From positions 1-5,071 of the forward strand of contig JAABRB010000276.1 of NCBI GenBank assembly GCA_011391185.1: 5,071 nt of DNA, in the 5' to 3' direction. This stretch comes from Betaproteobacteria bacterium (GTDB lineage: Bacteria; Pseudomonadota; Gammaproteobacteria; Burkholderiales; SG8-39). This document shows positions 1 through 5,071 of the stretch, in pieces. The notes beneath the pieces are model-generated. The model worked only from the letters and a program-made list of their open reading frames with translations, had not been told where the DNA came from and did not search any database. The translations under genes and the position numbers were made by a program. Each line of letters starts with the position of its first letter. Positions within the stretch are counted from its first letter, which is position 1.

Positions 1-69
1 TGCAATCAGGTGGCGCCAAGCGCCGGGGTCTACCGCCCGCGCAGCCCGCGCGCGAGCCCCTTGTGGTAG

Positions 70-438
70 TGCACCGAGCGCCACGGGCCGGAGCTACGAG
101 AATCGGGACGGCTGCGCCGCGCGGTCAATGAGCGGGACGCGCCCAATTCAGGCGCGGCGAGCTGCGAAACCGTGAGCGAGTTCGCCCAGCGTGCCCGCGC
201 CGCCTGGGCGCGGCTCATTCGCAAGGTCTACGAAGCCGATCCGCTCGAATGCCCGCAGTGCAAGGGGCCGATGCGCATCATCGCCCTGATCGACGATCCG
301 GGTGTCGTCCGACGCATCCTCGCGCACCGGGGACTCTGGGCGCCCAAAGCGAGCGAGCGAAGCCCGCCCATCGGCCACGAGGCTTGGCCGACCTACGTCA
401 GCCTGCCGCTCACCTATCACCCGGTCCCCGACATCGCG
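70..438 (+). pseudogene. IS91-family (Y2 rolling-circle) transposase, C-terminal remnant
   Basis: This is the tail of a rolling-circle transposase, cut at the left by the window edge and by decay. The recognisable part begins near base 172: AWARLIRKVYEADPLECPQC, then GPMRIIALIDDPGVVRRILA, and finally LPLTYHPVPDIA at 403-438. This is the usual C-terminal pattern of the family (Arg-rich helix, CPxC zinc-type motif, helix, conserved PVPDIA end). The frame has a TAG stop at 67-69. Family-like pieces just upstream seem split between two frames (RLRRAVNERDAP at 109-144 in this frame, VVHRAPRAGATRI before it in another), suggesting a frameshift. In related transposases I recall, translation ends right after PVPDIA; here that codon is TCG, one base from TAG, and the frame stays open to 891 with low-complexity sequence. 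No catalytic tyrosines are visible. The family call is confident; the exact decay history is inference. Confidence 0.8.
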
Positions 439-791
439 TCGCGCAGCGCGAGGATCGTGGCCGGCCTGCCCCCCGTGCCTCGTGCACCGCGAGGGCCTTG
501 CGCCGCAGCGCATTCACAATGCGCTCACGCGACCGGCGCTGCACATCGGGCGATCTCTCGCGAGAACCGCCCGCCGGCGCGAACTGGGCGCGCCAACAAA
601 CTCGCGCGCCCGCCTCGCGCGGCGCAGTACGTGATACCGGGTGAATTGATTTTCCTATCCGTTTATGAGATCGGTCCTAGTTTACTTCTCAGATGCGGTC
701 CACTTTCTCCGCCTCGTCGCCCCTCCGCAGCGGTTCGCCGGCCTGGTGAGATGCAGCCGGCTGTCCGGCACGTGCCATCCGTGTCCGGACC
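439..791. other. Non-coding stretch: IS 3' end and spacer
   Basis: This gene-free stretch separates the transposase relic from the decarboxylase-like gene. The first 200 bases are GC-rich, and their open frames give only Arg/Ala/Pro-rich products without family character; I read them as the untranslated 3' part of the insertion sequence. An AT-richer patch at 641-695 holds the oriIS-like motif. Bases 756-769 can form a 5-bp stem (GCCGG, loop CTGT, CCGGC) downstream of the minus-strand gene that ends at 792. It has no T-run, so it is at most a weak terminator. Confidence 0.5.
641..676 (+). mobile_element. Candidate oriIS-like end of IS91-family element
   Basis: The segment contains TTTTCCTATCCGTTTATGA at 650-668. 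It closely resembles the TTCCTATACCCGTTTTGA-type sequence I remember at the oriIS (replication start) end of IS91 and ISCR elements. It lies about 200 bases beyond the transposase coding end, on the correct side for oriIS, and is visibly richer in A+T than its surroundings. The element's right boundary is probably at or shortly after this motif. The match is from memory and not computed. Confidence 0.5.
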
Positions 792-1514
792 TCACGTTCG
801 CGGCAGGAGCAGCTCGACGTCGGGGCCGAGCTCGATCTCGTCGACGTGCCCCGAATTTCCATCCGCCAGCAGCACGTGCAAGTGCGCGTAGCTGCCGCCG
901 TGGGTGAACACGCCCTCGTGCTTCTTCGAGAAGAAGCCGATGATCGTCCCGCCCGCGCCGCTCGCCCGAAGGTTGAGCGCCGAGTCGGTGTGGCTTGTGG
1001 CCGCTGCGTGCCGGTCCTGCGTTTGCGTTGGCCTCAGGACGTGGTACTTCACGCTCGCCAAGGGGCCGCGCAGCATGAAGGGGAAGGGCTTGTCGACGTC
1101 CAGCCCGGCGCGCCGCGCTTTGGCCTCGATCAGATTCTCGAGTTCGGCAGGGCTCGCCGCGGGGGTGCCAAGCGGTACGGCTTCCTGCCATTGCGGTATG
1201 GTTGCCCACACGAGGAAGGACGCCCGCCCGTCATACTCGGCACTCGTCTTGAGCATGCCGTGTTCGACGCGTGCGAGGTGGAGCCGCCCGTCGATCACCG
1301 TGATCTCGCCGCCCAGGTCGGCAACTGGACCGACGGCGTAGAGCAGTGGGGTGCGCGGCAACTCCGCCAGGGAGACTTTCCCGCTGACATCTCCGCCATG
1401 CGTGTCGCGCAGTTGGCCTTTCCATTCGACCTGGTACGCCACCGCGGCGGCCACCGCCGCTGCGGAGAAGGCGCCGATCGCGAGCGCCGAGATCAGAAGT
1501 TTCGTGCTGTTCAT
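792..1514 (-). CDS. Exported alpha-acetolactate decarboxylase-like protein
   Basis: A 240-residue protein of the AlsD/BudA fold. Enzymes of this family convert alpha-acetolactate to acetoin using zinc. Residues 1-26 form a signal peptide (Lys5, hydrophobic stretch, likely cleavage at AVA|YQ), so the mature protein should be periplasmic or secreted. Family landmarks appear in order: GGEITVIDGRLHLAR at 68-82 with Glu70; FMLRGPLASVKYHVLRP at 146-162 with Arg149; GGTIIGFFSKKHEGVFTHGG at 188-207; and the zinc triad His211, His213 and His223 in YAHLHV and SGHVDEIEL. The start has GAGGAA nine bases upstream. The protein stops at LLLPRT, so the C-terminal Glu that contributes to the active site in characterised enzymes is not evident. 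The gene lies 79 nt downstream of the Gly/Met-rich gene on the same strand, probably in one operon. Fold is confident; decarboxylase activity is uncertain, since acetolactate is made in the cytoplasm. Confidence 0.8.
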   Translation of the reverse strand: MNSTKLLISALAIGAFSAAAVAAAVAYQVEWKGQLRDTHGGDVSGKVSLAELPRTPLLYAVGPVADLGGEITVIDGRLHLARVEHGMLKTSAEYDGRASFLVWATIPQWQEAVPLGTPAASPAELENLIEAKARRAGLDVDKPFPFMLRGPLASVKYHVLRPTQTQDRHAAATSHTDSALNLRASGAGGTIIGFFSKKHEGVFTHGGSYAHLHVLLADGNSGHVDEIELGPDVELLLPRT

Positions 1515-1524
1515 TCGCGTGTTT

Positions 1525-1530
1525 TCCTCG
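1525..1530 (-). promoter_or_regulatory. Ribosome binding site of the decarboxylase-like gene
   Basis: On the minus strand GAGGAA precedes the ATG at 1514 by about nine bases. This fixes the start and places a complete signal peptide at the N-terminus. Confidence 0.6.
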
Positions 1531-1550
1531 ATTCCGTGGTGAGTGCGTGC

Positions 1551-1579
1551 GTCACGGGGGAGGAAGCCTTCCCCGTGAC
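1551..1579 (-). terminator. Intercistronic hairpin between the two exported-protein genes
   Basis: GTCACGGGG (1551-1559) pairs perfectly with CCCCGTGAC (1571-1579) across an 11-base loop, in the 79-nt gap between the minus-strand genes. There is no T-run in either direction, so it is not a classical intrinsic terminator. An RNA-stability element or partial attenuator lowering expression of the downstream gene is equally possible. The stem is seen directly; the role is inference. Confidence 0.45.
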
Positions 1580-1593
1580 GTCCGATGGCCGAG

Positions 1594-2589
1594 TCAGCGT
1601 GCGGGCGCAGCGAAAGGCGGCGCGAAATCCGGCCCGGAGCCCGGGCCGCGCGCCATCATTCCCATGCTCGCCCGCGCGCTGCGCATCATGGCGAGTCGCC
1701 CATCCCGGGCGAGCTCGCTCACCTCCACGGCGTGCGCCTGTAGCGCCGTGACCACTTCCAAGTCGTCGGAGGTCTGCGTGACGATGGCGCCTTTCCCGGT
1801 CGTCTCGACCTTGGTCTGGATCCGGTCCTTCTTCTCGAACAGGACGGGCAGCGTCGCGCTGAACAGATTGAATACCCGTCCCTCGGTGAGCCGTTGCTCC
1901 ATGCTCGCGACGTGGGCCTTGATGGTCTGCGCGACCTGCGGGTCATCGGACTCGGTGACGGTCTTGATGCCGTCGGGCAGGTTGGTCACCGTGCGCGTGA
2001 TCCGGTCGTGACGCTCGATCAGCTGGTGAACCAGGCCCATGTCGGCGGCGAAGGCCGCATCATGCTGCACGCCTGCGGCGTTCGGCCCGCCGATCGGACC
2101 GCGGAACACGCCCGCAGCGCCGGGCCCCATGCCGCGCATCATCATCCCCGGTCCCATGCCGCCCGGTCCCATGCCACCCGGTCCCATGCCGCCCGGCCCC
2201 ATGCCGCCGAACGGTCCGTGCGGCTCAGGCAGCGTGATGCCCTTCTCCTTCGCGCGCTTCTCCATCTCCGCGCGATTCGCTTCGGCGAGCTTCTGGCGCT
2301 CCTCGGGCGTCGTGGCGTTCTGCATCTTCTCGATGAACACCTGCTGCTCCTCCGGCGTCATCAGCTGCCGAGCAGCCGCCGGTCCGGCGAAGCCGCCGTG
2401 CATCATCGCCGGGCCCATGCCCGGTCCCATTCCCGCCCCCATGCCGCGCATGAACCCCGGACCGAATCCGCCCGGGCCGAAACCCGCTCCGGGATGCGCC
2501 ACCACGAGGCCGGCCGCGCCCAACGCCGCCACGACTGCCACGCCGATGAGCGCCTTGCGCCACTTCTTTGATCCATTGGAAGTACTCAT
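1594..2589 (-). CDS. Exported Gly/Met-rich protein with duplicated C-terminal module
   Basis: A 331-residue protein that I cannot name. Residues 1-31 are a signal peptide or anchor (SKKWRK, hydrophobic 13-30, then VVAHP). Residues 32-70 are rich in Gly, Pro and Met (Met at 47, 50, 54, 58, 62, 63). Residues 76-120 form a charged helical segment with two MTPEEQ/TTPEER-type motifs, of a kind seen in small proteobacterial periplasmic proteins. Residues 128-157 are a GMGPG repeat with eight Met. Residues 194-238 and 254-298 are two copies of one module, alignable without gaps, each with DRI, SDD and an AH pair (His226, His286). The C-terminus is again Met/Pro-rich. The start at 2589 is supported by AGGAAAGGA eight bases upstream and by the signal peptide; earlier in-frame Met codons up to 2733 lack both. 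It is first in the probable operon and divergent from the response regulator. Met-rich tracts can bind Cu(I) or Ag(I); metal binding here is only a hypothesis. Confidence 0.8.
   Translation of the reverse strand: MSTSNGSKKWRKALIGVAVVAALGAAGLVVAHPGAGFGPGGFGPGFMRGMGAGMGPGMGPAMMHGGFAGPAAARQLMTPEEQQVFIEKMQNATTPEERQKLAEANRAEMEKRAKEKGITLPEPHGPFGGMGPGGMGPGGMGPGGMGPGMMMRGMGPGAAGVFRGPIGGPNAAGVQHDAAFAADMGLVHQLIERHDRITRTVTNLPDGIKTVTESDDPQVAQTIKAHVASMEQRLTEGRVFNLFSATLPVLFEKKDRIQTKVETTGKGAIVTQTSDDLEVVTALQAHAVEVSELARDGRLAMMRSARASMGMMARGPGSGPDFAPPFAAPAR
1696..1830 (-). repeat. Protein module copy 2 (residues 254-298)
   Basis: Second copy of the 45-residue module in the Gly/Met-rich protein. It begins KDRIQTKV, carries TSDD at 273-276 and QAH at 284-286, and ends DGR. 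It aligns end to end with the copy at 1876-2010 without a gap, with 13 of 45 residues identical by hand count. Confidence 0.7.
1876..2010 (-). repeat. Protein module copy 1 (residues 194-238)
   Basis: First copy of the 45-residue module. It begins HDRITRTV, carries ESDD at 213-216 and KAH at 224-226, and ends EGR. Positions shared with copy 2 are D, R, I, V, G, SDD, V, AH and GR, with a spacing of exactly 60 residues between copies. Confidence 0.7.
2147..2206. repeat. Four tandem 15-bp repeats encoding GMGPG
   Basis: The unit CCCGGTCCCATGCCG occurs four times in a row (2147, 2162, 2177, 2192), with single substitutions in the second (last base A) and fourth (GGCC for GGTC). Read on the minus strand it encodes GGMGP units, so each copy adds five residues in frame. 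Such arrays are prone to copy-number change by slippage. Confidence 0.9.
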
Positions 2590-2590
2590 T

Positions 2591-2604
2591 GCGATTCCTT
2601 TCCT
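2591..2604 (-). promoter_or_regulatory. Ribosome binding site of the Gly/Met-rich gene
   Basis: Minus-strand AGGAAAGGA lies about eight bases before the ATG at 2589. It is a strong Shine-Dalgarno match and decides the start over upstream in-frame Met codons. Confidence 0.65.
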
Positions 2605-2624
2605 GTGCCAGTTTCGATTCAACC

Positions 2625-2638
2625 CGGCCCTTCGGCCG
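2625..2638 (-). other. Short hairpin in the Gly/Met-rich gene leader
   Basis: CGGCC and GGCCG flank a four-base loop, giving a compact 5-bp GC stem about 35 bases upstream of the minus-strand start and clear of its ribosome binding site. It could protect the transcript 5' end or be chance in GC-rich DNA. Confidence 0.3.
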
Positions 2639-2736
2639 TTCCGTGGCGAGGCATCAAATGCCGCTGCCATGGTTGTCATTTGACACCGCGGATGTAAGCT
2701 CATGACTGCCGCGAACCGGGTATTTCGCGACACAGC

Positions 2737-2768
2737 GTCACGCTCCGGCCGCTGTCACGCTGCGTTAC
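2737..2768. promoter_or_regulatory. Candidate OmpR-type operator (direct repeats)
   Basis: GTCACGCT occurs at 2737-2744 and again at 2754-2761, followed by GTTAC at 2764-2768. GTCAC and GTTAC start ten bases apart, the spacing typical for paired half-sites of OmpR-family regulators. Flanking ACAGCG (2732-2737) and CGCTGT (2750-2755) also form an inverted repeat. The regulator gene begins 43 bases downstream. Repeats are seen directly; binding is inference. Confidence 0.4.
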
Positions 2769-2800
2769 AAGAAAGCGCCGGAACGATCGCCCCATGACCG

Positions 2801-2806
2801 TATAAG
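2801..2806 (+). promoter_or_regulatory. Possible -10 element of the two-component operon
   Basis: TATAAG sits five bases before the GTG start of the response regulator. If used, transcription would begin at or next to the GTG, giving a leaderless message. No good -35 box precedes it, which would fit an activator-dependent promoter. The alternative reading is that the AAGG at 2804-2807 serves as a weak, closely spaced ribosome binding site. Confidence 0.25.
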
Positions 2807-2811
2807 GCCCC

Positions 2812-3552
2812 GTGGACGCACCCGATCGAATCCTCATCGTCGACGACGACCCGGAGATCCGCGCGCTGCTCGTCGAGTACCTCGCGAAGAACGGCTTCGC
2901 CGCCGAGGCGGTGCCCGACGGGCGCGCGATGTGGGCGTGGCTCGCCCGGCATCGGCCCGACCTCGTCGTGCTCGACATCATGCTGCCCGGGCAGGATGGC
3001 CTCGCCCTGTGCCGGGAATTGCATGCACGCCGGGAGACCGCCCGGCTACCGGTGCTGATGCTCACCGCGCGCGGCGAGGACGTCGACCGGATCGTCGGAT
3101 TGGAAATGGGCGCCGACGACTATCTCGTCAAGCCGTTCGCCCCGCGCGAGCTCCTCGCGCGCATCCGCAACGTGCTGCGCCGGACCCGTGCGCTGCCGCC
3201 GGACTTCGAACCCGAGCCCGCGCGCTGCCTCGTGTTCGCCGGCTGGAAACTGGACACCGTGACGCGGCTCCTTTTCTCCCCGGACCGTATCGCGACCCCG
3301 CTTTCCGGTGGCGAGTACCGCCTGCTCATGCTCTTCCTCGACCACCCGAACCGCGTTCTGAATCGGGATCAAATCCTGGAGACCCTGCACGGGAGGGAGG
3401 CCGGCCCGTTCGACCGCGCCGTCGATGCCCAGGTGAGCCGGCTGCGCCAGCGCATCGGCGACGACGCGAAGGAGCCGCGTCTGATCAAGACCGTGCGCGG
3501 CCAAGGCTACGTGCTGGCCGCAGCCGTCGAGCGACGCGAATCATGCGACTGA
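2812..3552 (+). CDS. OmpR-family response regulator
   Basis: A 246-residue DNA-binding response regulator. The receiver domain (about 6-122) shows the acidic pair Asp11/Asp12 in ILIVDDDPEI, phospho-acceptor Asp55 in VVLDIMLPG, Thr85 in MLTARGED and Lys107 in DDYLVKPFAPREL. The winged-helix domain (about 138-238) contains LSGGEYRLLMLFL, the recognition-helix stretch FDRAVDAQVSRLRQRIGDD and the terminal hairpin LIKTVRGQGYVL. Length and layout are normal for OmpR/PhoB-type regulators. The GTG at 2812 starts directly before the first beta-strand; the ATG at 2794 is followed by a stop after three codons. The gene overlaps the downstream kinase by 10 nt, so the two are translationally coupled partners. 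Its likely targets include the divergent exported-protein operon. The specific signal and orthology to named regulators are unknown. Confidence 0.95.
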   Translation: MDAPDRILIVDDDPEIRALLVEYLAKNGFAAEAVPDGRAMWAWLARHRPDLVVLDIMLPGQDGLALCRELHARRETARLPVLMLTARGEDVDRIVGLEMGADDYLVKPFAPRELLARIRNVLRRTRALPPDFEPEPARCLVFAGWKLDTVTRLLFSPDRIATPLSGGEYRLLMLFLDHPNRVLNRDQILETLHGREAGPFDRAVDAQVSRLRQRIGDDAKEPRLIKTVRGQGYVLAAAVERRESCD

Positions 3553-4868
3553 TGGCTAGGCTCCTGCCGGCGAGCCTGTTCGGTCAGGTGATGCTGATCG
3601 TGATCGTCGGCCTGGTCGCGGTGCAACTCGCCAGCCTCTGGCTCCAGCGCGGCGCAGGCGAAGCGGCCTTCGCGCACGACTACTTCGCGCGGGTCGCGAA
3701 CCGCGTGGCCGCGGAAGCCGACGCGCTCGATCGTCTTCCGGCGAGCGAACGTCCCGCGTACGCGCGCACCGTTTCCGGCGCGGAGGTCGTGGTCGAGACC
3801 GGTCTATCGAGCGTGCCGGCCGGGCCGGGATGGCTCCCGCCGCCCTTTGCCAGCGCCCTGAACCAGCGTCTTGGCGGCCGGTACGACTACCGCGCCGGCG
3901 CTGCCGGTGGACACGCTATGCCGATGATGAGCGGCCTGACGATCGACGTGCGCTTGAAGGATGGCTCCTGGGCGCGTTTCCGCACGGCCCCCATGCGCTT
4001 CCCGCATCCGAGCGCGTCCCTGTTGTACTCGCTCGGACTGGTGCTCGCGATCGTCGCCGCCGTCGCGCTGCTCACGGTGCGGGGGGTCACACGGCCGCTG
4101 CGCGCGCTCGGCGCCGCGGCGCGCAGCCTCGGTGAGGATCTTGCGCGGCCGCCGCTCCCAGAAGAGGGCCCGCGGGAGGCGCGCGAGGCCGCGCGCGCGT
4201 TCAACGAGATGCAATCCCGCCTGCGGGGACTGGTGGACCAGCGCACGCGCGCGCTGTCGGCAATGTCCCATGACCTGCGCACGCCGATCACGCGCCTGCG
4301 ACTGCGCACCGAGATGCTCGAGGATCCCGCGCTGCGGGAAAAGCTGCAGGCGGACCTCGACGACATGCAGCGCCTGGTGGACATGACGCTCGACTATCTG
4401 CGCGGACTCAAGGAGGCCGAGCCCGTTCGCCACGTCGACGTGAACGGCCTCGCAGCAGGCGTCGCCGATGACTTCGCGGCGACGGGGCGCGCGATCGAGG
4501 TCTCCGGTCGGGCGGAGCAACCGTACGACGGCCGTCCGCTCGCGCTGCGCCGGGCATTGACCAACCTTCTCGAGAACGCCCAGACCTACGGCGGAAGCGC
4601 GACGCTGCGCATCGAGGACACTCCTGTATCGCTCCGCCTCGTCGTCGAGGACGAAGGCCCGGGCATTCCCGCGCCCGATCTCGCGCGCGTCCTCGAGCCG
4701 TTCGAGCGGCTCGACGCGTCGCGCGGCCGCGAGACCGGGGGTGTCGGGCTGGGTCTCTCCATCGCGCGCGACATCGCCGCGAGCCACGGCGGCACGCTGC
4801 GCCTGGAGAACCGGACGCCGCGGGGCCTGCGGGCGACCCTCGAGCTGCCGCGCCGCGGGCCGCGGTGA
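3543..4868 (+). CDS. EnvZ-like membrane sensor histidine kinase
   Basis: A 441-residue inner-membrane kinase that should phosphorylate the overlapping response regulator. The first transmembrane helix is at about 14-34, a periplasmic sensor domain at 36-157, the second helix at 158-179 and a HAMP linker at 180-232. The dimerisation/phospho-acceptor motif AMSHDLRTPITRLRLR has catalytic His243 and Thr247 (HDxxT, typical of kinases that also dephosphorylate their partner). The ATPase has the N-box LTNLLENAQTYG (Asn345), G1 DEGPGIP (Asp370), the F-box EPFERLD and G2 GGVGLGLSIARD. All catalytic boxes are intact. The sensor domain carries HAMPMM at 124-129. ATG 3543 overlaps the regulator's end by 10 nt; ATG 3552, giving a one-base TGATG overlap, is an equally possible start three codons later. 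The ligand is not predictable from sequence. Confidence 0.95.
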   Translation: MRLMARLLPASLFGQVMLIVIVGLVAVQLASLWLQRGAGEAAFAHDYFARVANRVAAEADALDRLPASERPAYARTVSGAEVVVETGLSSVPAGPGWLPPPFASALNQRLGGRYDYRAGAAGGHAMPMMSGLTIDVRLKDGSWARFRTAPMRFPHPSASLLYSLGLVLAIVAAVALLTVRGVTRPLRALGAAARSLGEDLARPPLPEEGPREAREAARAFNEMQSRLRGLVDQRTRALSAMSHDLRTPITRLRLRTEMLEDPALREKLQADLDDMQRLVDMTLDYLRGLKEAEPVRHVDVNGLAAGVADDFAATGRAIEVSGRAEQPYDGRPLALRRALTNLLENAQTYGGSATLRIEDTPVSLRLVVEDEGPGIPAPDLARVLEPFERLDASRGRETGGVGLGLSIARDIAASHGGTLRLENRTPRGLRATLELPRRGPR

Positions 4869-4887
4869 ACCTTCTGCTTTCTGGAAC

Positions 4888-5071
4888 CTAGCCTGATCCA
4901 TCCGTCCTGTCCTGCGAGCGCGTTGGGGAGCTCGTGCGCCAACCGGCCGTCAACTTTCGCGAGGCGAGGATGCCCGTTCCGAGCAGAGTCGCCAGGAACA
5001 CCAGCAGCAGACTGAGGTTCGCGAGAAAGCTCGAGGCGGCCTCGAGGTCGGTGCCGGCCGCGTACCCGAGT
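4888..5071 (-). CDS. C-terminal end of a membrane protein (partial)
   Basis: The last 60 codons of a minus-strand gene that continues past the right edge, ending at a TAG at 4888-4890. The visible part reads LGYAAGTDLEAASSFLANLS, then a hydrophobic stretch LLLVFLATLLGTGILA (one transmembrane helix), a basic end SRKL and a hydrophilic tail rich in Ser, Thr, Arg and Asp. The gene is convergent with the kinase, with 19 bases between the stop codons and no clear terminator hairpin. The GYxxG-then-helix ending vaguely recalls DedA-type membrane proteins, but this is too short to name a family. Hydrophobic patterning and lack of internal stops are the only support for coding. Confidence 0.5.
   Translation of the reverse strand, partial: LGYAAGTDLEAASSFLANLSLLLVFLATLLGTGILASRKLTAGWRTSSPTRSQDRTDGSG

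Larger units (their letters stand above)
2590..2811. promoter_or_regulatory. Divergent intergenic control region
   Basis: This 222-nt gap separates the minus-strand exported-protein operon from the plus-strand two-component genes and must hold promoters for both. It contains an inverted repeat TGTCA-TT-TGACA (2674-2685), a palindrome AGCGT-C-ACGCT (2734-2744), two GTCACGCT direct repeats (2737, 2754) and a related GTTAC (2764). I could not find a convincing -35/-10 pair for the minus-strand operon. Regulation of both sides by the adjacent response regulator is an inference from this layout. Confidence 0.6.

Noticed and set aside
439..891. Continuation of the transposase frame to 891 as a fusion protein
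   Set aside because: The extra residues resemble no family and run antisense into the decarboxylase-like gene; stop-codon loss in a relic explains it better.
846..1751. Long plus-strand open frame antisense to the decarboxylase-like gene
   Set aside because: Its product is Arg/Ala/Pro-rich with no family pattern, while the minus strand gives a clear signal peptide and conserved zinc motif. Long antisense frames are expected at this GC content.
2039..2683. Plus-strand frame with a repetitive PPGPM product
   Set aside because: It is the complement of the GMGPG-encoding repeats in the minus-strand gene, which has the better start, ribosome binding site and export signal.
2590..2733. 48-residue N-terminal extension of the Gly/Met-rich protein
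   Set aside because: It would bury the signal peptide inside the protein and ignores the strong ribosome binding site before the ATG at 2589.
2931..3542. In-frame upstream extension of the kinase reading frame to 2931
   Set aside because: The extension lies wholly inside the response regulator and encodes Arg/Pro-rich sequence; the ATG at 3543 or 3552 gives a normal kinase N-terminus.
4869..4887. Terminator between the kinase and the convergent membrane-protein gene
   Set aside because: The 19-base gap has no inverted repeat or T-run that would support one.
3804..4901. 365-codon minus-strand frame antisense to the kinase
   Set aside because: The kinase on the plus strand has every catalytic box; the antisense product is low-complexity Arg/Ala-rich and has no recognisable domain.

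Overview
This is a GC-rich window (roughly two thirds G+C). Its protein families and codon habits fit a proteobacterium, most likely a beta- or gammaproteobacterium; that is inferred from style, not from a marker gene. It holds four complete genes, one partial gene at the right edge and the decayed 3' end of an insertion sequence at the left edge.

Left edge (1 to about 690): the C-terminal part of an IS91-family (Y2 rolling-circle) transposase on the + strand. It has a stop codon upstream in its frame, has apparently lost its own stop, and is followed by an AT-richer patch resembling an IS91/ISCR oriIS end. It looks like a dead relic bordering the locus.

Middle (792 to 2589, - strand): two genes that probably form an operon. 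The promoter-proximal gene encodes an exported Gly/Met-rich protein with four 15-bp tandem repeats and a gapless duplicated 45-residue C-terminal module. After a 79-nt gap with a strong hairpin comes an exported protein of the alpha-acetolactate decarboxylase (AlsD/BudA) fold. It keeps the three zinc-binding histidines but ends before the usual C-terminal region.

Right (2812 to 4868, + strand): an OmpR-family response regulator and an EnvZ-like membrane histidine kinase, overlapping by 10 nt. They are transcribed divergently from the exported-protein pair across a 222-nt intergenic region with direct repeats suited to an OmpR-type regulator. The last 184 bases hold the C-terminus of an unidentified membrane protein on the - strand, convergent with the kinase.

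Working model (inference): the kinase senses something in the periplasm and the regulator controls the divergent exported pair. The Met-rich protein and a Met/His cluster in the sensor domain hint at a soft metal such as copper, but nothing here proves the signal. The pairing of a two-component system, a duplicated-domain Met-rich protein and an exported decarboxylase-like enzyme is the most unusual part of the window.
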